The translations under genes were made by a program, and so were the position numbers. Positions 28,870-36,372 of a DNA stretch of 64,000 nucleotides are shown here, piece after piece. This stretch comes from Gordonia jinghuaiqii (GTDB lineage: Bacteria; Actinomycetota; Actinomycetes; Mycobacteriales; Mycobacteriaceae), in contig NZ_CP059491.1 of NCBI RefSeq assembly GCF_014041935.1, positions 1,364,001 to 1,428,000 on the forward strand, in the 5' to 3' direction. Every line of letters starts with the position of its first letter. The stretch's first letter is position 1. A model generated the notes under the pieces. That model ran no database searches. It was given only the letters and a program-made list of their open reading frames with translations, and was not told the DNA's origin.

Positions 28870-29238
28870 GTGACCAGCACCGAGAAGCCACAGGTCGAGT
28901 TCCAGGCGGGTCCCCCGCCTGCCGACCTCACCATCACCGACCTCATCGTCGGCGACGGTGCCGAGGCGACGCGCGGCGGCATCGTGGACGTCCACTACGT
29001 GGGCGTCGACTACGAGACCGGCGAAGAGTTCGACTCCTCCTGGGATCGTGGCCAGTCCGCCAACTTCCCGCTCGACCGGTTGATCCCGGGCTGGCAGGAG
29101 GGAATCCCGGGGATGAAGGTCGGCGGCCGCCGTCAGCTGACCGTCCCGCCGGAGCTCGCGTACGGCTCCGCCGGTGCCGGGCACCGACTCTCCGGACGGA
29201 CCCTCGTCTTCGTCATCGATCTGCTCGGCGTGGGCTGA
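28870..29238 (+). CDS. FKBP-type peptidyl-prolyl isomerase
   Basis: A 122-residue single-domain FKBP. Typical sequences are VDVHYVGVDYETGEEFDSSWDRG, PGWQEGIPGMKVGGRRQLTVPPELAYG and LVFVIDLLGV. It catalyses proline cis-trans isomerisation in the cytosol; there is no signal peptide. GTG 28870 has an AAAGGAGAG site. Its stop TGA overlaps the likely CTG start of the photolyase gene (CTGA). Confidence 0.93.
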   Translation: MTSTEKPQVEFQAGPPPADLTITDLIVGDGAEATRGGIVDVHYVGVDYETGEEFDSSWDRGQSANFPLDRLIPGWQEGIPGMKVGGRRQLTVPPELAYGSAGAGHRLSGRTLVFVIDLLGVG

Positions 29239-30542
29239 CGTCCACCTCATCGCTGGTCTGGCTCAGGCGTGATCTACGCCTGGGCGACCTTCCGCCGCTG
29301 GCAGCGGCCACCACAAGCACCGATTCGTCGGTGCTTGTGTGCTTTGTGGTGGACCCGACGCTGGAGAAGTCGGCGGGGGAGCGGCGCCTGGCCTTCCTGT
29401 TCGACTCACTGCGTGAGCTGAACGGCAAGCTCGACGGAAAACTGCTGGTGGTCCGCGGGCGGCCCGAGTCCGAGATCCCGCGACTGGCACGCCTCGTCGA
29501 CGCCGAGTCCGTGCACATCTCCGAGGACTTCTCGCCCTACGGCAAACGCCGCGACGAGTCCGTCGCCGAGAATCTGGGGGACACGGCTCTCGAGGCGACC
29601 GGGTCGCCGTATCTCGTCTCACCCGGCCGGGTGAGCAAAGACGACGGCACCCCGTACAAGGTGTTCACCCCGTTCTACAAGCGCTGGCGTGACCACGGCT
29701 GGCGCAAGCCCGCCGCGTCGTCGGTTGGCGGTGGGCAGCTCGTCGACCCGGCGTCGCTGAAGGAGCCCGTCCGGATCGAGATCCCCGCTGCGCCAACCGA
29801 ACTGCCGTATCCCGCCGGTGAGGACGCCGCCCTCGCACGCTGGGCGGAGTTCGTCTCCCACGACCTCGTCGACTATGACGCCGCCCGCAACGATCCGGCA
29901 GCCGACCGCACGAGCCGCATGTCGGCCTATCTCAAGTACGGCAACATCCACCCGCGCACGCTGGTCCGCGACCTCGGAGGAGGGCCGGGTGCGCAGGCCT
30001 ACCTGCGTGAGCTCGCCTTCCGCGACTTCTACGCCGACGTCCTTCACAACTGGCCACACAGCCTGTGGCACAACTGGAACCGCCAGTTCGACGGGATCGA
30101 TCTCGACACCGACGCGAAGGCCCACGAGCGGTTCGAGGCCTGGAAGGCCGGGCGCACCGGTTTCCCCCTGGTCGACGCCGGGATGCGGCAGCTCGCCGAG
30201 TCCGGGTTCATGCACAACCGTGTGCGGATGGTCGCCGCGTCGTTCCTCGTCAAGGATCTGCACCTGCCGTGGTGGTGGGGTGCGCAGTGGTTCCTCGATC
30301 AGCTCATCGACGGTGACATGGCGTCGAACAATCACGGCTGGCAGTGGGCCGCCGGCACGGGAACCGATGCGGCACCGTACTTCCGGGTGTTCAACCCCGA
30401 GGCGCAGGCCAAGAAGTTCGACCCCGGGGGCGAGTACATCCGACGCTGGGTGGGCGACACGGACGCCGAGGACTACCCCGAGCCGATCGTCGACCACAAG
30501 GCCGAACGGGAAGAAGCGCTCCGCCGTTTCGGGCAGATCTAG
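29235..30542 (+). CDS. phr: deoxyribodipyrimidine photolyase
   Basis: A light-driven DNA repair flavoprotein of about 435 residues. The conserved N-terminus SLVWLRRDLRLGDLPPLAAA lies upstream of any ATG, GTG or TTG in the frame, so the first normal start (GTG 29331) would delete it. A CTG at 29235, overlapping the FKBP stop as CTGA, is the best candidate start. Downstream are the FAD-binding AGMRQLAESGFMHNRVRMV and DGDMASNNHGWQWAAGTGTD motifs with the conserved tryptophans. It repairs cyclobutane dimers. The stop at 30542 is 18 bp before the hairpin broken by the IS element. Confidence 0.88.
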   Translation: MTSTSSLVWLRRDLRLGDLPPLAAATTSTDSSVLVCFVVDPTLEKSAGERRLAFLFDSLRELNGKLDGKLLVVRGRPESEIPRLARLVDAESVHISEDFSPYGKRRDESVAENLGDTALEATGSPYLVSPGRVSKDDGTPYKVFTPFYKRWRDHGWRKPAASSVGGGQLVDPASLKEPVRIEIPAAPTELPYPAGEDAALARWAEFVSHDLVDYDAARNDPAADRTSRMSAYLKYGNIHPRTLVRDLGGGPGAQAYLRELAFRDFYADVLHNWPHSLWHNWNRQFDGIDLDTDAKAHERFEAWKAGRTGFPLVDAGMRQLAESGFMHNRVRMVAASFLVKDLHLPWWWGAQWFLDQLIDGDMASNNHGWQWAAGTGTDAAPYFRVFNPEAQAKKFDPGGEYIRRWVGDTDAEDYPEPIVDHKAEREEALRRFGQI

Positions 30543-30571
30543 CGCCCCACAACGCGATTCGTAGCGATAGT

Positions 30572-30586
30572 GCGCCTTATGTGCGC
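30572..30586 (+). repeat. target-site duplication, left copy
   Basis: GCGCCTTATGTGCGC immediately left of the IS481-family element; an identical 15-bp copy is at 31916-31930. Confidence 0.85.
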
Positions 30587-31915
30587 TGTTCTGATCCGGG
30601 ACATCGCTGACAGGTGATGTCTCGGGACATCGCTGACACCTGAGCAGGGCGTGGCCAGCATGGTTCATGGCCCAGAAGGTGACGGCGATGGACGTTCGTG
30701 CAGCTACGGCGTTGGCGGGTGGAATCGAGAACGTGGCCGAGTTCTGTCGGGAGCAGAACATCAGCCGGCAGACGTTCTACAAGTGGCGGCGCCGCTTCGT
30801 CACTGATGGGCTGGCCGGGCTCGAACCACGGTCGCGCCGACCGCACACAGAGCCGGGGCGTGTGGGTGGCGACGTCGAGGCGCTGGTGATCGCCACGCGG
30901 ACGCGTTTGCAGTCCGCGGGCCTGGATCACGGGCCGCAGTCGATTGTGTGGACGTTGCAGCGTGAGGGTGCCGATTCGGTGCCCTCACGCTCAACCGTAT
31001 GGCGAATTCTGCACCGGCACGGGCTAATTGTTGCCGAGCCGGCCAAACGGCCGAAGTCGTCGATGCGGCGGTTCTGCTACGAGCGCCCCAACGAGTTGTG
31101 GCAGTCGGACTGGACCGAGTGGCACCTCAGCGACGGCACCTCGGTAGCGATCGCGGGCACAATCGATGACCACTCCCGGTATCTGTGCGCGCTGGCCCCC
31201 GACACCGGTGACGCCACCACCACACTGGTGTGGCAGGTGATGCTCGCCGGCATCACCGAATGTGGTGTTCCGTCGATGTCGTTGACTGACAACGGATTTG
31301 TGTACACCGGTAAGCATCGTGGATTCGAAACACCGCTGGAGAAGAATCTGCGTGCGCTGGGTACCCGGACCATCAACTCCCGCCCGTATCACCCACAGAC
31401 CTGCGGCAAGATCGAGCGGTTCTGGCAGACACTCAAACGCTGGCTGAACACCCAACCGGCACCGGCGACCGTCGGCGACCTCAACGAGATGCTCGACCGA
31501 TTCCGCGGCTATTACAACCACAGTCGACCCCATCGTGCGCTACGTGGTGCGACTCCGGCCGAGGCGTTCCATGCCACCGAACACGCCCGGCCGGTCGACC
31601 GGCCGTTACCAGCACCAGTGTTCACCACCCGCCAACAGGTCAACCCCAAGCAAGGCAAAATCACTGTGGGCCCCTACTTCGTCCAGGTCGGCAACCGGTG
31701 GGGTGGACACACCCTCGACGCCATCTGCGACGACAACCACATCGTCATCTTCAGCGGCACCACCATTGTGCGTGAGTTCGACGCCGACCCCACTCGCCGC
31801 TACCAAGGCCAGCGTCGAACCCCCGGCACCCATGGCAAACGACAACCACTTCCGGCAGCATGACTGTCAGCGATGTCCCGAGACAAAAGTGTCAGCGATG
31901 ACCCGAGACACCACA
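30587..31915 (+). mobile_element. IS481-family insertion sequence, complete
   Basis: A 1329-bp element bounded by a perfect 15-bp target duplication. The ends are imperfect inverted repeats starting TGT. Each end carries two tandem copies of a sub-repeat close to TGTCTCGGGACATCGCTGACA: the left at about 30587-30639, the right inverted at about 31863-31915. These repeats are probably transposase binding sites. One intact transposase gene occupies the interior. The copy looks recent: both duplications are identical and the gene is whole. Confidence 0.85.
30667..31863 (+). CDS. IS481-family transposase
   Basis: A 398-residue DDE transposase. The N-terminal helix-turn-helix (NVAEFCREQNISRQTFYKWRRRF, about residues 22-44) binds the ends. 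The catalytic core shows WQSDWTEWH (first Asp), MSLTDNGFVY (second Asp) and CGKIERFWQTLKRWL (Glu), giving a complete DDE triad. A C-terminal beta-rich tail follows. ATG 30667 is used. No frameshift or stop is seen, so it should be active. Confidence 0.93.
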   Translation: MAQKVTAMDVRAATALAGGIENVAEFCREQNISRQTFYKWRRRFVTDGLAGLEPRSRRPHTEPGRVGGDVEALVIATRTRLQSAGLDHGPQSIVWTLQREGADSVPSRSTVWRILHRHGLIVAEPAKRPKSSMRRFCYERPNELWQSDWTEWHLSDGTSVAIAGTIDDHSRYLCALAPDTGDATTTLVWQVMLAGITECGVPSMSLTDNGFVYTGKHRGFETPLEKNLRALGTRTINSRPYHPQTCGKIERFWQTLKRWLNTQPAPATVGDLNEMLDRFRGYYNHSRPHRALRGATPAEAFHATEHARPVDRPLPAPVFTTRQQVNPKQGKITVGPYFVQVGNRWGGHTLDAICDDNHIVIFSGTTIVREFDADPTRRYQGQRRTPGTHGKRQPLPAA

Positions 31916-31930
31916 GCGCCTTATGTGCGC
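31916..31930 (+). repeat. target-site duplication, right copy
   Basis: GCGCCTTATGTGCGC, identical to 30572-30586. Removing the IS and one copy restores a hairpin with 16-bp arms (30560-30575 and 31927-31942). Confidence 0.85.
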
Positions 31931-31942
31931 ACTATCGCTACG
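31927..31942. terminator. right arm of IS-disrupted bidirectional terminator
   Basis: GCGCACTATCGCTACG here is the exact reverse complement of CGTAGCGATAGTGCGC at 30560-30575. Before the insertion they would have formed a 16-bp stem with the loop CTTATGT, lying between the convergent photolyase and ABC permease genes. The arms are now more than 1.3 kb apart. The short GCGC-CTTATGT-GCGC stem survives inside each duplication. Confidence 0.65.
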
Positions 31943-31959
31943 AAATCCCGGTCGGGAGG

Positions 31960-33189
31960 TCAGCGGGCGAGCTTGAGCACCTCACCCCAGCCGATCCGTG
32001 AGCCGGTGCGCAGAATGGAACGCTGGTAGATCCGGGCCGCGATCCAGATGGCCGCGGCACACACCGCAGCCATCAGACCGAAGGTGACGATGATCTGGAC
32101 GGCGTCGGTGTCGCCGGTCGCGATGCGCATCGGCATCAGTGCCGCGCTGAACGGCGGAATCCAGCTCAACACCTGGATGAATGTCGAATCCATCGCCTGC
32201 ACACCGAATATGCCGGAGTACATCACCGCGACGGCCAGGAACGTCAGCGGCGCCGACGAGGAGTTGAGTTCTTCCTGGCGGGACACGATGGCACCGGTCG
32301 CGGCGTACAGCGAGGCGAAGAACAGGAATCCGAGAAGGAACCAGGCGATGACCGCGGCGAACATGCCGACCGCCGCGCTGGGCAGGGTGAGAATCCCCGT
32401 CGCGGTGCCGGCGATCAGCGCGGTGGCGCCGAGCAGCAACACCTGCGACAGGGCGACGGCCCCGATGCCGATGATCTTGCCCCACAGCAGGTGCAGGGGT
32501 TTGATCGTCGCCAGGAGCAGTTCGACGACGCGTGAGGTCTTCTCCTCGACGACACCGACGGCGACCATCGTGCCGCCCATCATGATCGCGGTCACCAGCA
32601 GGACCACACCGACGAGCGCGATCACCAGGCGTTGTCCCTCGTCGGGCTTGTCCGGCTGGGTCTGCTCCACGGCGATGGTGACCGACGGCAACGACGCCGC
32701 GGCCACACCACGGTCGGCCAGCGCCTGGTTCAGGTTGACCTGTGACACCGCGGTTCTGATGGCGCCTTCCACGGCGGGTTCGACGCCGCTCTTGCCGACG
32801 ATCACATAGGTGCCGGGGGCGTCGCCGGGGATCAGGGCGGCTGCGACATCCCCGTCGGTGACGCGTGTGCGTGCCTGTTCGGCGGAGTCCACGGCTTCGG
32901 TGGTGATGGTGGTTCCGGCCGAGTCGCCCACGGCGACAATGGACTCGGTGACCGCTGTCGGTTGTCCGACGACGGCCACCTTCTCGGCGTCGTCGCCTCC
33001 GGCGAAGAGGTTGAGAACGATGGCGCCGACCACGATCACCACCATCAGCAGTCCGGTGCTGACGACGAAGGACCTGGTCTTCGCGCGGGTCGCGATCTCG
33101 CGGCCGGCGACGAGGCGAATCGCTTGGGCGGCAGAGGCTCTCGGACCGGAATCGGTGGGAGCGTCGGGGATGTCTCGTAGCGTGGTCAT
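31960..33189 (-). CDS. ABC-2-type permease (NatB-like)
   Basis: A 409-residue permease. There is one N-terminal membrane segment (SFVVSTGLLMVVIVVGAIVLNLFAG), a large extracytoplasmic domain of about 150 residues, then five or six membrane segments and the EEKTSRVVELLLATIKPLHLLWGKIIG coupling motif. This is the NatB/CcmB-like ABC-2 layout. It pairs with the ATPase gene that overlaps it by 4 bp. The family exports sodium or small hydrophobic compounds; the substrate is unknown here. Confidence 0.87.
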   Translation of the reverse strand: MTTLRDIPDAPTDSGPRASAAQAIRLVAGREIATRAKTRSFVVSTGLLMVVIVVGAIVLNLFAGGDDAEKVAVVGQPTAVTESIVAVGDSAGTTITTEAVDSAEQARTRVTDGDVAAALIPGDAPGTYVIVGKSGVEPAVEGAIRTAVSQVNLNQALADRGVAAASLPSVTIAVEQTQPDKPDEGQRLVIALVGVVLLVTAIMMGGTMVAVGVVEEKTSRVVELLLATIKPLHLLWGKIIGIGAVALSQVLLLGATALIAGTATGILTLPSAAVGMFAAVIAWFLLGFLFFASLYAATGAIVSRQEELNSSSAPLTFLAVAVMYSGIFGVQAMDSTFIQVLSWIPPFSAALMPMRIATGDTDAVQIIVTFGLMAAVCAAAIWIAARIYQRSILRTGSRIGWGEVLKLAR

Positions 33190-34082
33190 GCGGATACAAC
33201 CTCTCGGAACAGGTCGGTCAAGGACGGTGTGGACGTGGCGAACCGGTGCACTGGACCGTGACGCAGTGCGGCCGAGAGGATCTGCTGGTCGTCGGCGAGT
33301 TCGGGGTCGATCAGCAGGCGGGTGGTCTCGCCGTAGGTGACGCGGCGGACGCCGGGCAAGGAGTCTGCCCAGCTCACGTCCGAGCGCGGTCCGGTGACTT
33401 CGAGGGTGACGCCGTCACGGGAACGCAGGTCGTCGACGGTGCCCAGGGCACGCATCTCACCACGGGTGATGATGCCCACCCGGTCGCAGAGCCGCTGTAC
33501 CAGGTCGAGCTGATGTGACGAGAAGATGACCGGGATGCCCTCGGCTGCTTTCTCTTTCAGGACGTCACTCATGACGTCGACGGCCACCGGGTCGAGCCCG
33601 GAGAACGGTTCGTCGAGCACCAGGACGTCGGGATCGTGAACCAGCGCCGCCGCGAGCTGCACACGCTGCTGGTTGCCGAGGCTGAGGTCGGCGACGTTGT
33701 CGTCGTAGCGTGCGCCGACACCCAGCCGATCGGTCCAGCGCCGGACGGATTCCTGCGCCTGCGCTGCCGACATACCGTGCAATTTCGCGAGGAAGGTGAG
33801 CTGTTCGCCGACCTTCATCTTCGGGTACAGGCCGCGTTCCTCGGGCATGTACCCGATTCGGCGTCGCAGGTCGAGGTCGATGGGCCGGTCGCCGAGGCGT
33901 ACCTCGCCGGAATCGGCCGACAGCACACCGAGAATGATGCGCATCGTCGTGGATTTCCCTGCGCCGTTGCTGCCGACGAAACCGAAGATCTCGCCGGGTT
34001 CGACGTGAAAGGTCATGTCGTGCAGGGCGACGAGGTCTCCATAGCGCTTGTGGAGCCCGTCGACGATCAGTCGTGCGGTCAT
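33186..34082 (-). CDS. ABC transporter ATP-binding protein (NatA-like)
   Basis: A 298-residue ATPase: Walker A FVGSNGAGKSTT (about residue 38), signature LSLGNQQRVQLA, Walker B VLVLDEPFSGLDP, switch His in FSSHQLDLV. A 70-residue C-terminal accessory domain follows. ATG 34082 overlaps the upstream membrane-protein stop (ATGA), and its own stop overlaps the permease start. The four genes 35007-31960 form one coupled operon led by an XRE regulator. Confidence 0.92.
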   Translation of the reverse strand: MTARLIVDGLHKRYGDLVALHDMTFHVEPGEIFGFVGSNGAGKSTTMRIILGVLSADSGEVRLGDRPIDLDLRRRIGYMPEERGLYPKMKVGEQLTFLAKLHGMSAAQAQESVRRWTDRLGVGARYDDNVADLSLGNQQRVQLAAALVHDPDVLVLDEPFSGLDPVAVDVMSDVLKEKAAEGIPVIFSSHQLDLVQRLCDRVGIITRGEMRALGTVDDLRSRDGVTLEVTGPRSDVSWADSLPGVRRVTYGETTRLLIDPELADDQQILSAALRHGPVHRFATSTPSLTDLFREVVSA

Positions 34083-34687
34083 GATGCGTTCTCCTCGGTG
34101 TCGGTTGTCTTGGTGCGCATCTCGGCGAGATCTTCTGGATCGGGATCGGCCATCCACCACGCGGTGAGCATCGTCGGCATGGAGACGGCGGCGACGACGA
34201 GGGTGATCAGCAGGATGGCGCAGCCGTAGACCCACTGACCGGGTACCTCGTCGCGGAAACTGAGGACCATCAGCACCGCGTAGGGGATCAACATCAGGGC
34301 GTACAGCACCACGAAACCGATGGAACGTGCCGAGTTGCGTTGTGCCACCTGGATCTCGTCGAGCGCGGTGACGGGAGTGTCGGCGATGGAGCCGGTGACG
34401 ATCCGCAGCAGCGACAGTGTCGTCAGCAGGCCGACGAGCCCGATGCCGAACGGAAGCATGAACCATCCGGTGCTCAGGAAGGCGAACACCGAACTCACGA
34501 CGAGCAGCGTCGAGAAGAACGCCTGCACCAGCACCAGCCTGCGAAAGGTGCGCCGGTTGCGCCAGGAGATCAGCCAGTGCGAATACTTGGCGTTGAACTC
34601 CTGGTGTCTGCGACCGCGCCACTCCTCGTAGCGTCGCCAGACGGCCGGGGTGGCCTCCTCGGGGATCGCCGAGTTCGGATTGTTCAT
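34079..34687 (-). CDS. four-helix membrane protein of the ABC operon
   Basis: A 202-residue protein. A basic, aromatic-rich cytosolic N-terminus (WRRYEEWRGRRHQEFNAKY) is followed by four hydrophobic segments in two pairs (about residues 50-95 and 125-180), and then an acidic tail. I do not recognise a named family. Its start overlaps the XRE gene stop by 1 bp (TGATG), and its stop overlaps the ATPase start. It is probably a sensor or accessory subunit of the transporter; that is inference. Confidence 0.7.
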   Translation of the reverse strand: MNNPNSAIPEEATPAVWRRYEEWRGRRHQEFNAKYSHWLISWRNRRTFRRLVLVQAFFSTLLVVSSVFAFLSTGWFMLPFGIGLVGLLTTLSLLRIVTGSIADTPVTALDEIQVAQRNSARSIGFVVLYALMLIPYAVLMVLSFRDEVPGQWVYGCAILLITLVVAAVSMPTMLTAWWMADPDPEDLAEMRTKTTDTEENAS

Positions 34688-35007
34688 CACTGTCCTCCGG
34701 GATCGTCTGGGTGTGATCGGGCTGGCGGTTGGCGGTCTGAGGCGGGCTCTCGCCGGTACAGCTCGGCCGACATCGCGCCGAATTCGGTCCGGCTGAAGAC
34801 GGCCTCGACGGGTAGGTCGAAGACATCGCAGATGCGGAAGGCGAGATCGAGGCTGGGGTAGTTGTCGCCACGCTCGAGCGCGCCCACCGATTGCACGTTG
34901 ATGCCGACGAGCGCCGCGAGTTCGGCGCGCGACATCTGCCGTTCCGCGCGCAGTACGCCGATGCGGTTGTAGATGGGGAGCTTTTCCCCACGGCGTATTG
35001 GACTCAC
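34687..35007 (-). CDS. XRE-family helix-turn-helix regulator
   Basis: A 106-residue protein. Its core is a Cro/XRE domain: YNRIGVLRAERQMSRAELAALVGINVQSVGALERGDNYPSLDLAFRIC-like helices with the GALERG recognition pattern and FDLPVEAVFSRTEF at the end, then a proline-rich tail. GTG 35007 is proposed because a TTGACA -35 with 17-bp spacing puts the transcription start right at it (leaderless). It leads the ABC operon. A perfect inverted repeat lies in its promoter, suggesting autoregulation. Confidence 0.82.
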   Translation of the reverse strand: MSPIRRGEKLPIYNRIGVLRAERQMSRAELAALVGINVQSVGALERGDNYPSLDLAFRICDVFDLPVEAVFSRTEFGAMSAELYRREPASDRQPPARSHPDDPGGQ

Positions 35008-35014
35008 CTGACTG

Positions 35015-35043
35015 AGTGTTGTGAAAACACAACAGATTGTCAA
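35015..35043 (-). promoter_or_regulatory. XRE operon promoter with palindromic operator
   Basis: On the minus strand TTGACA (35038-35043), a 17-bp spacer and AACACT (35015-35020, a weak -10) precede GTG 35007 by 7 nt. Between them is a perfect dyad, TGTTGTG-AAAA-CACAACA (35017-35034). A repressor bound there would block RNA polymerase; the XRE product is the natural candidate. Confidence 0.6.
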
Positions 35044-35119
35044 CCCCGAATCGGTACGGAAATCTGGTTCCGAGTCCAGCCGGGTACTCATCGATGCCCG
35101 ATGGGTTGCTCAGAAGGCG

Positions 35120-35160
35120 GCTCAGCAGTAGGTATCGCCGGGCGATACCTACTGCTGAGC
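35120..35160 (-). terminator. perfect 20-bp-arm hairpin after the flavin monooxygenase gene
   Basis: GCTCAGCAGTAGGTATCGCC (35120-35139), one central G, and the exact reverse complement (35141-35160). It begins 14 nt after the monooxygenase stop on the minus strand, as expected for an intrinsic terminator, though without a U-tract. It also shields the downstream XRE promoter from read-through. Confidence 0.7.
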
Positions 35161-35174
35161 GTGTCTTCTCGCGG

Positions 35175-36305
35175 TCAGTCGGCGGGCCGGGAGGTGACGC
35201 CCAGTAGTTCAGCGGCCACGCGTGCCGCCTCGCGTCCGGCGCGGTTGGCGCCGATGGTCGACGCCGACGGCCCGTAACCGAGGAGCTGGATGCGGGGATC
35301 CGACTCGACGACCGTCGCGAGACGACCGGTCATCGTGATCCCGCCGCCGGGCGCACGCAGGCGCAGCGGCGCCAGGTGGTCGAGGGCGCTGCGGAACCCG
35401 GTGTTCCAGAAGATGACATCGACGTCGAGGGCGGCAGGTCCGTCGGATGTGTCCGGACCGTCGGCGCCGCAGTCCCAGCACACGCCCGTCTCGGTGATGC
35501 GGGTGAACATCGGCCGCCACGCGAGGATTCCGTCGCGTTGCGCGGCCGCGATCGTCGGAGTGAGCGCCAGGCCGGTCACCGAGACCACCGACGTCGGCGG
35601 GAGTCCGGCGCGGACGCGTCGTTCCACGCGTGCGACGGCTTCGCGTCCCTGCTCGGGGGTGAACGGGGCTGTGTTGAATACCGGCTCGCGTCGGGAACAC
35701 CAGAACGTCTGGCTGCCGGGGGCCTCGCGGGCGATCTCGATGAGCAGCTGGATCGCCGAAATGCCGGCGCCCACCACCAGTACCCGCTTGCCGGCGAACT
35801 CGGCGGGCGTCGTGTAGTCGTGCGTGTGCAGCTGCCTGCCGCGGAAGTCGGCGGCGCCGGGAATGTGGGGGATGAACGGCCGGTCCCACGTTCCGGTGGC
35901 GTTGATGATCACCCTCGACGTGACGCTGCGGCCGTCGGCCAGTTCGCTGCGGAAGCCGTCGCCGTCGCGTCGAACCGTCCGCACGTGGACCGGGCGATGG
36001 ACGTTGAGCCCGAACTTCTCCTCGTAGCGGCCGAAGTACTCGGGCACCGCGGTCGCGGCGGGCAACGCGCCGCAGTCGGTGCCGAGCGCGTCGGTGATGC
36101 CCCATCCGGGCAGGTCGTGGACGCCGTTGGCGGTGGCAAGGGTGAGGGTCGGCCAACGGAATTGCCAGGCTCCGCCGGGGCCGGGTGCGTGGTCGAGCAT
36201 CTGGTAGCGGTTCTCCAGGCCGAACCGCGGCAGAAAGTACGCCGCCGACAATGCCGCCTGGCCACCGCCGATGATCAGAACATCGGTGTCGTCCTCGATC
36301 TGCAC
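35175..36305 (-). CDS. flavin-containing monooxygenase (CzcO-like)
   Basis: A 376-residue two-dinucleotide-binding flavoprotein. The FAD Rossmann motif is VLIIGGGQAALSAAYFL (residues about 9-25) and the NADPH motif is VLVVGAGISAIQLL (about 170). A WDRPFIPHIPGAADFRG segment resembles the FMO fingerprint. It would hydroxylate or oxidise a small lipophilic or heteroatom substrate. GTG 36305 is the start. It is divergent from echA6, sharing a 67-bp control region. Confidence 0.85.
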   Translation of the reverse strand: MQIEDDTDVLIIGGGQAALSAAYFLPRFGLENRYQMLDHAPGPGGAWQFRWPTLTLATANGVHDLPGWGITDALGTDCGALPAATAVPEYFGRYEEKFGLNVHRPVHVRTVRRDGDGFRSELADGRSVTSRVIINATGTWDRPFIPHIPGAADFRGRQLHTHDYTTPAEFAGKRVLVVGAGISAIQLLIEIAREAPGSQTFWCSRREPVFNTAPFTPEQGREAVARVERRVRAGLPPTSVVSVTGLALTPTIAAAQRDGILAWRPMFTRITETGVCWDCGADGPDTSDGPAALDVDVIFWNTGFRSALDHLAPLRLRAPGGGITMTGRLATVVESDPRIQLLGYGPSASTIGANRAGREAARVAAELLGVTSRPAD

Positions 36306-36372
36306 GACACCACTGTGTCACGGCTCGCGGTCGCGGCCCGCGCAGCTGCTGCGGTCGGTACGCTTGGCGCCC

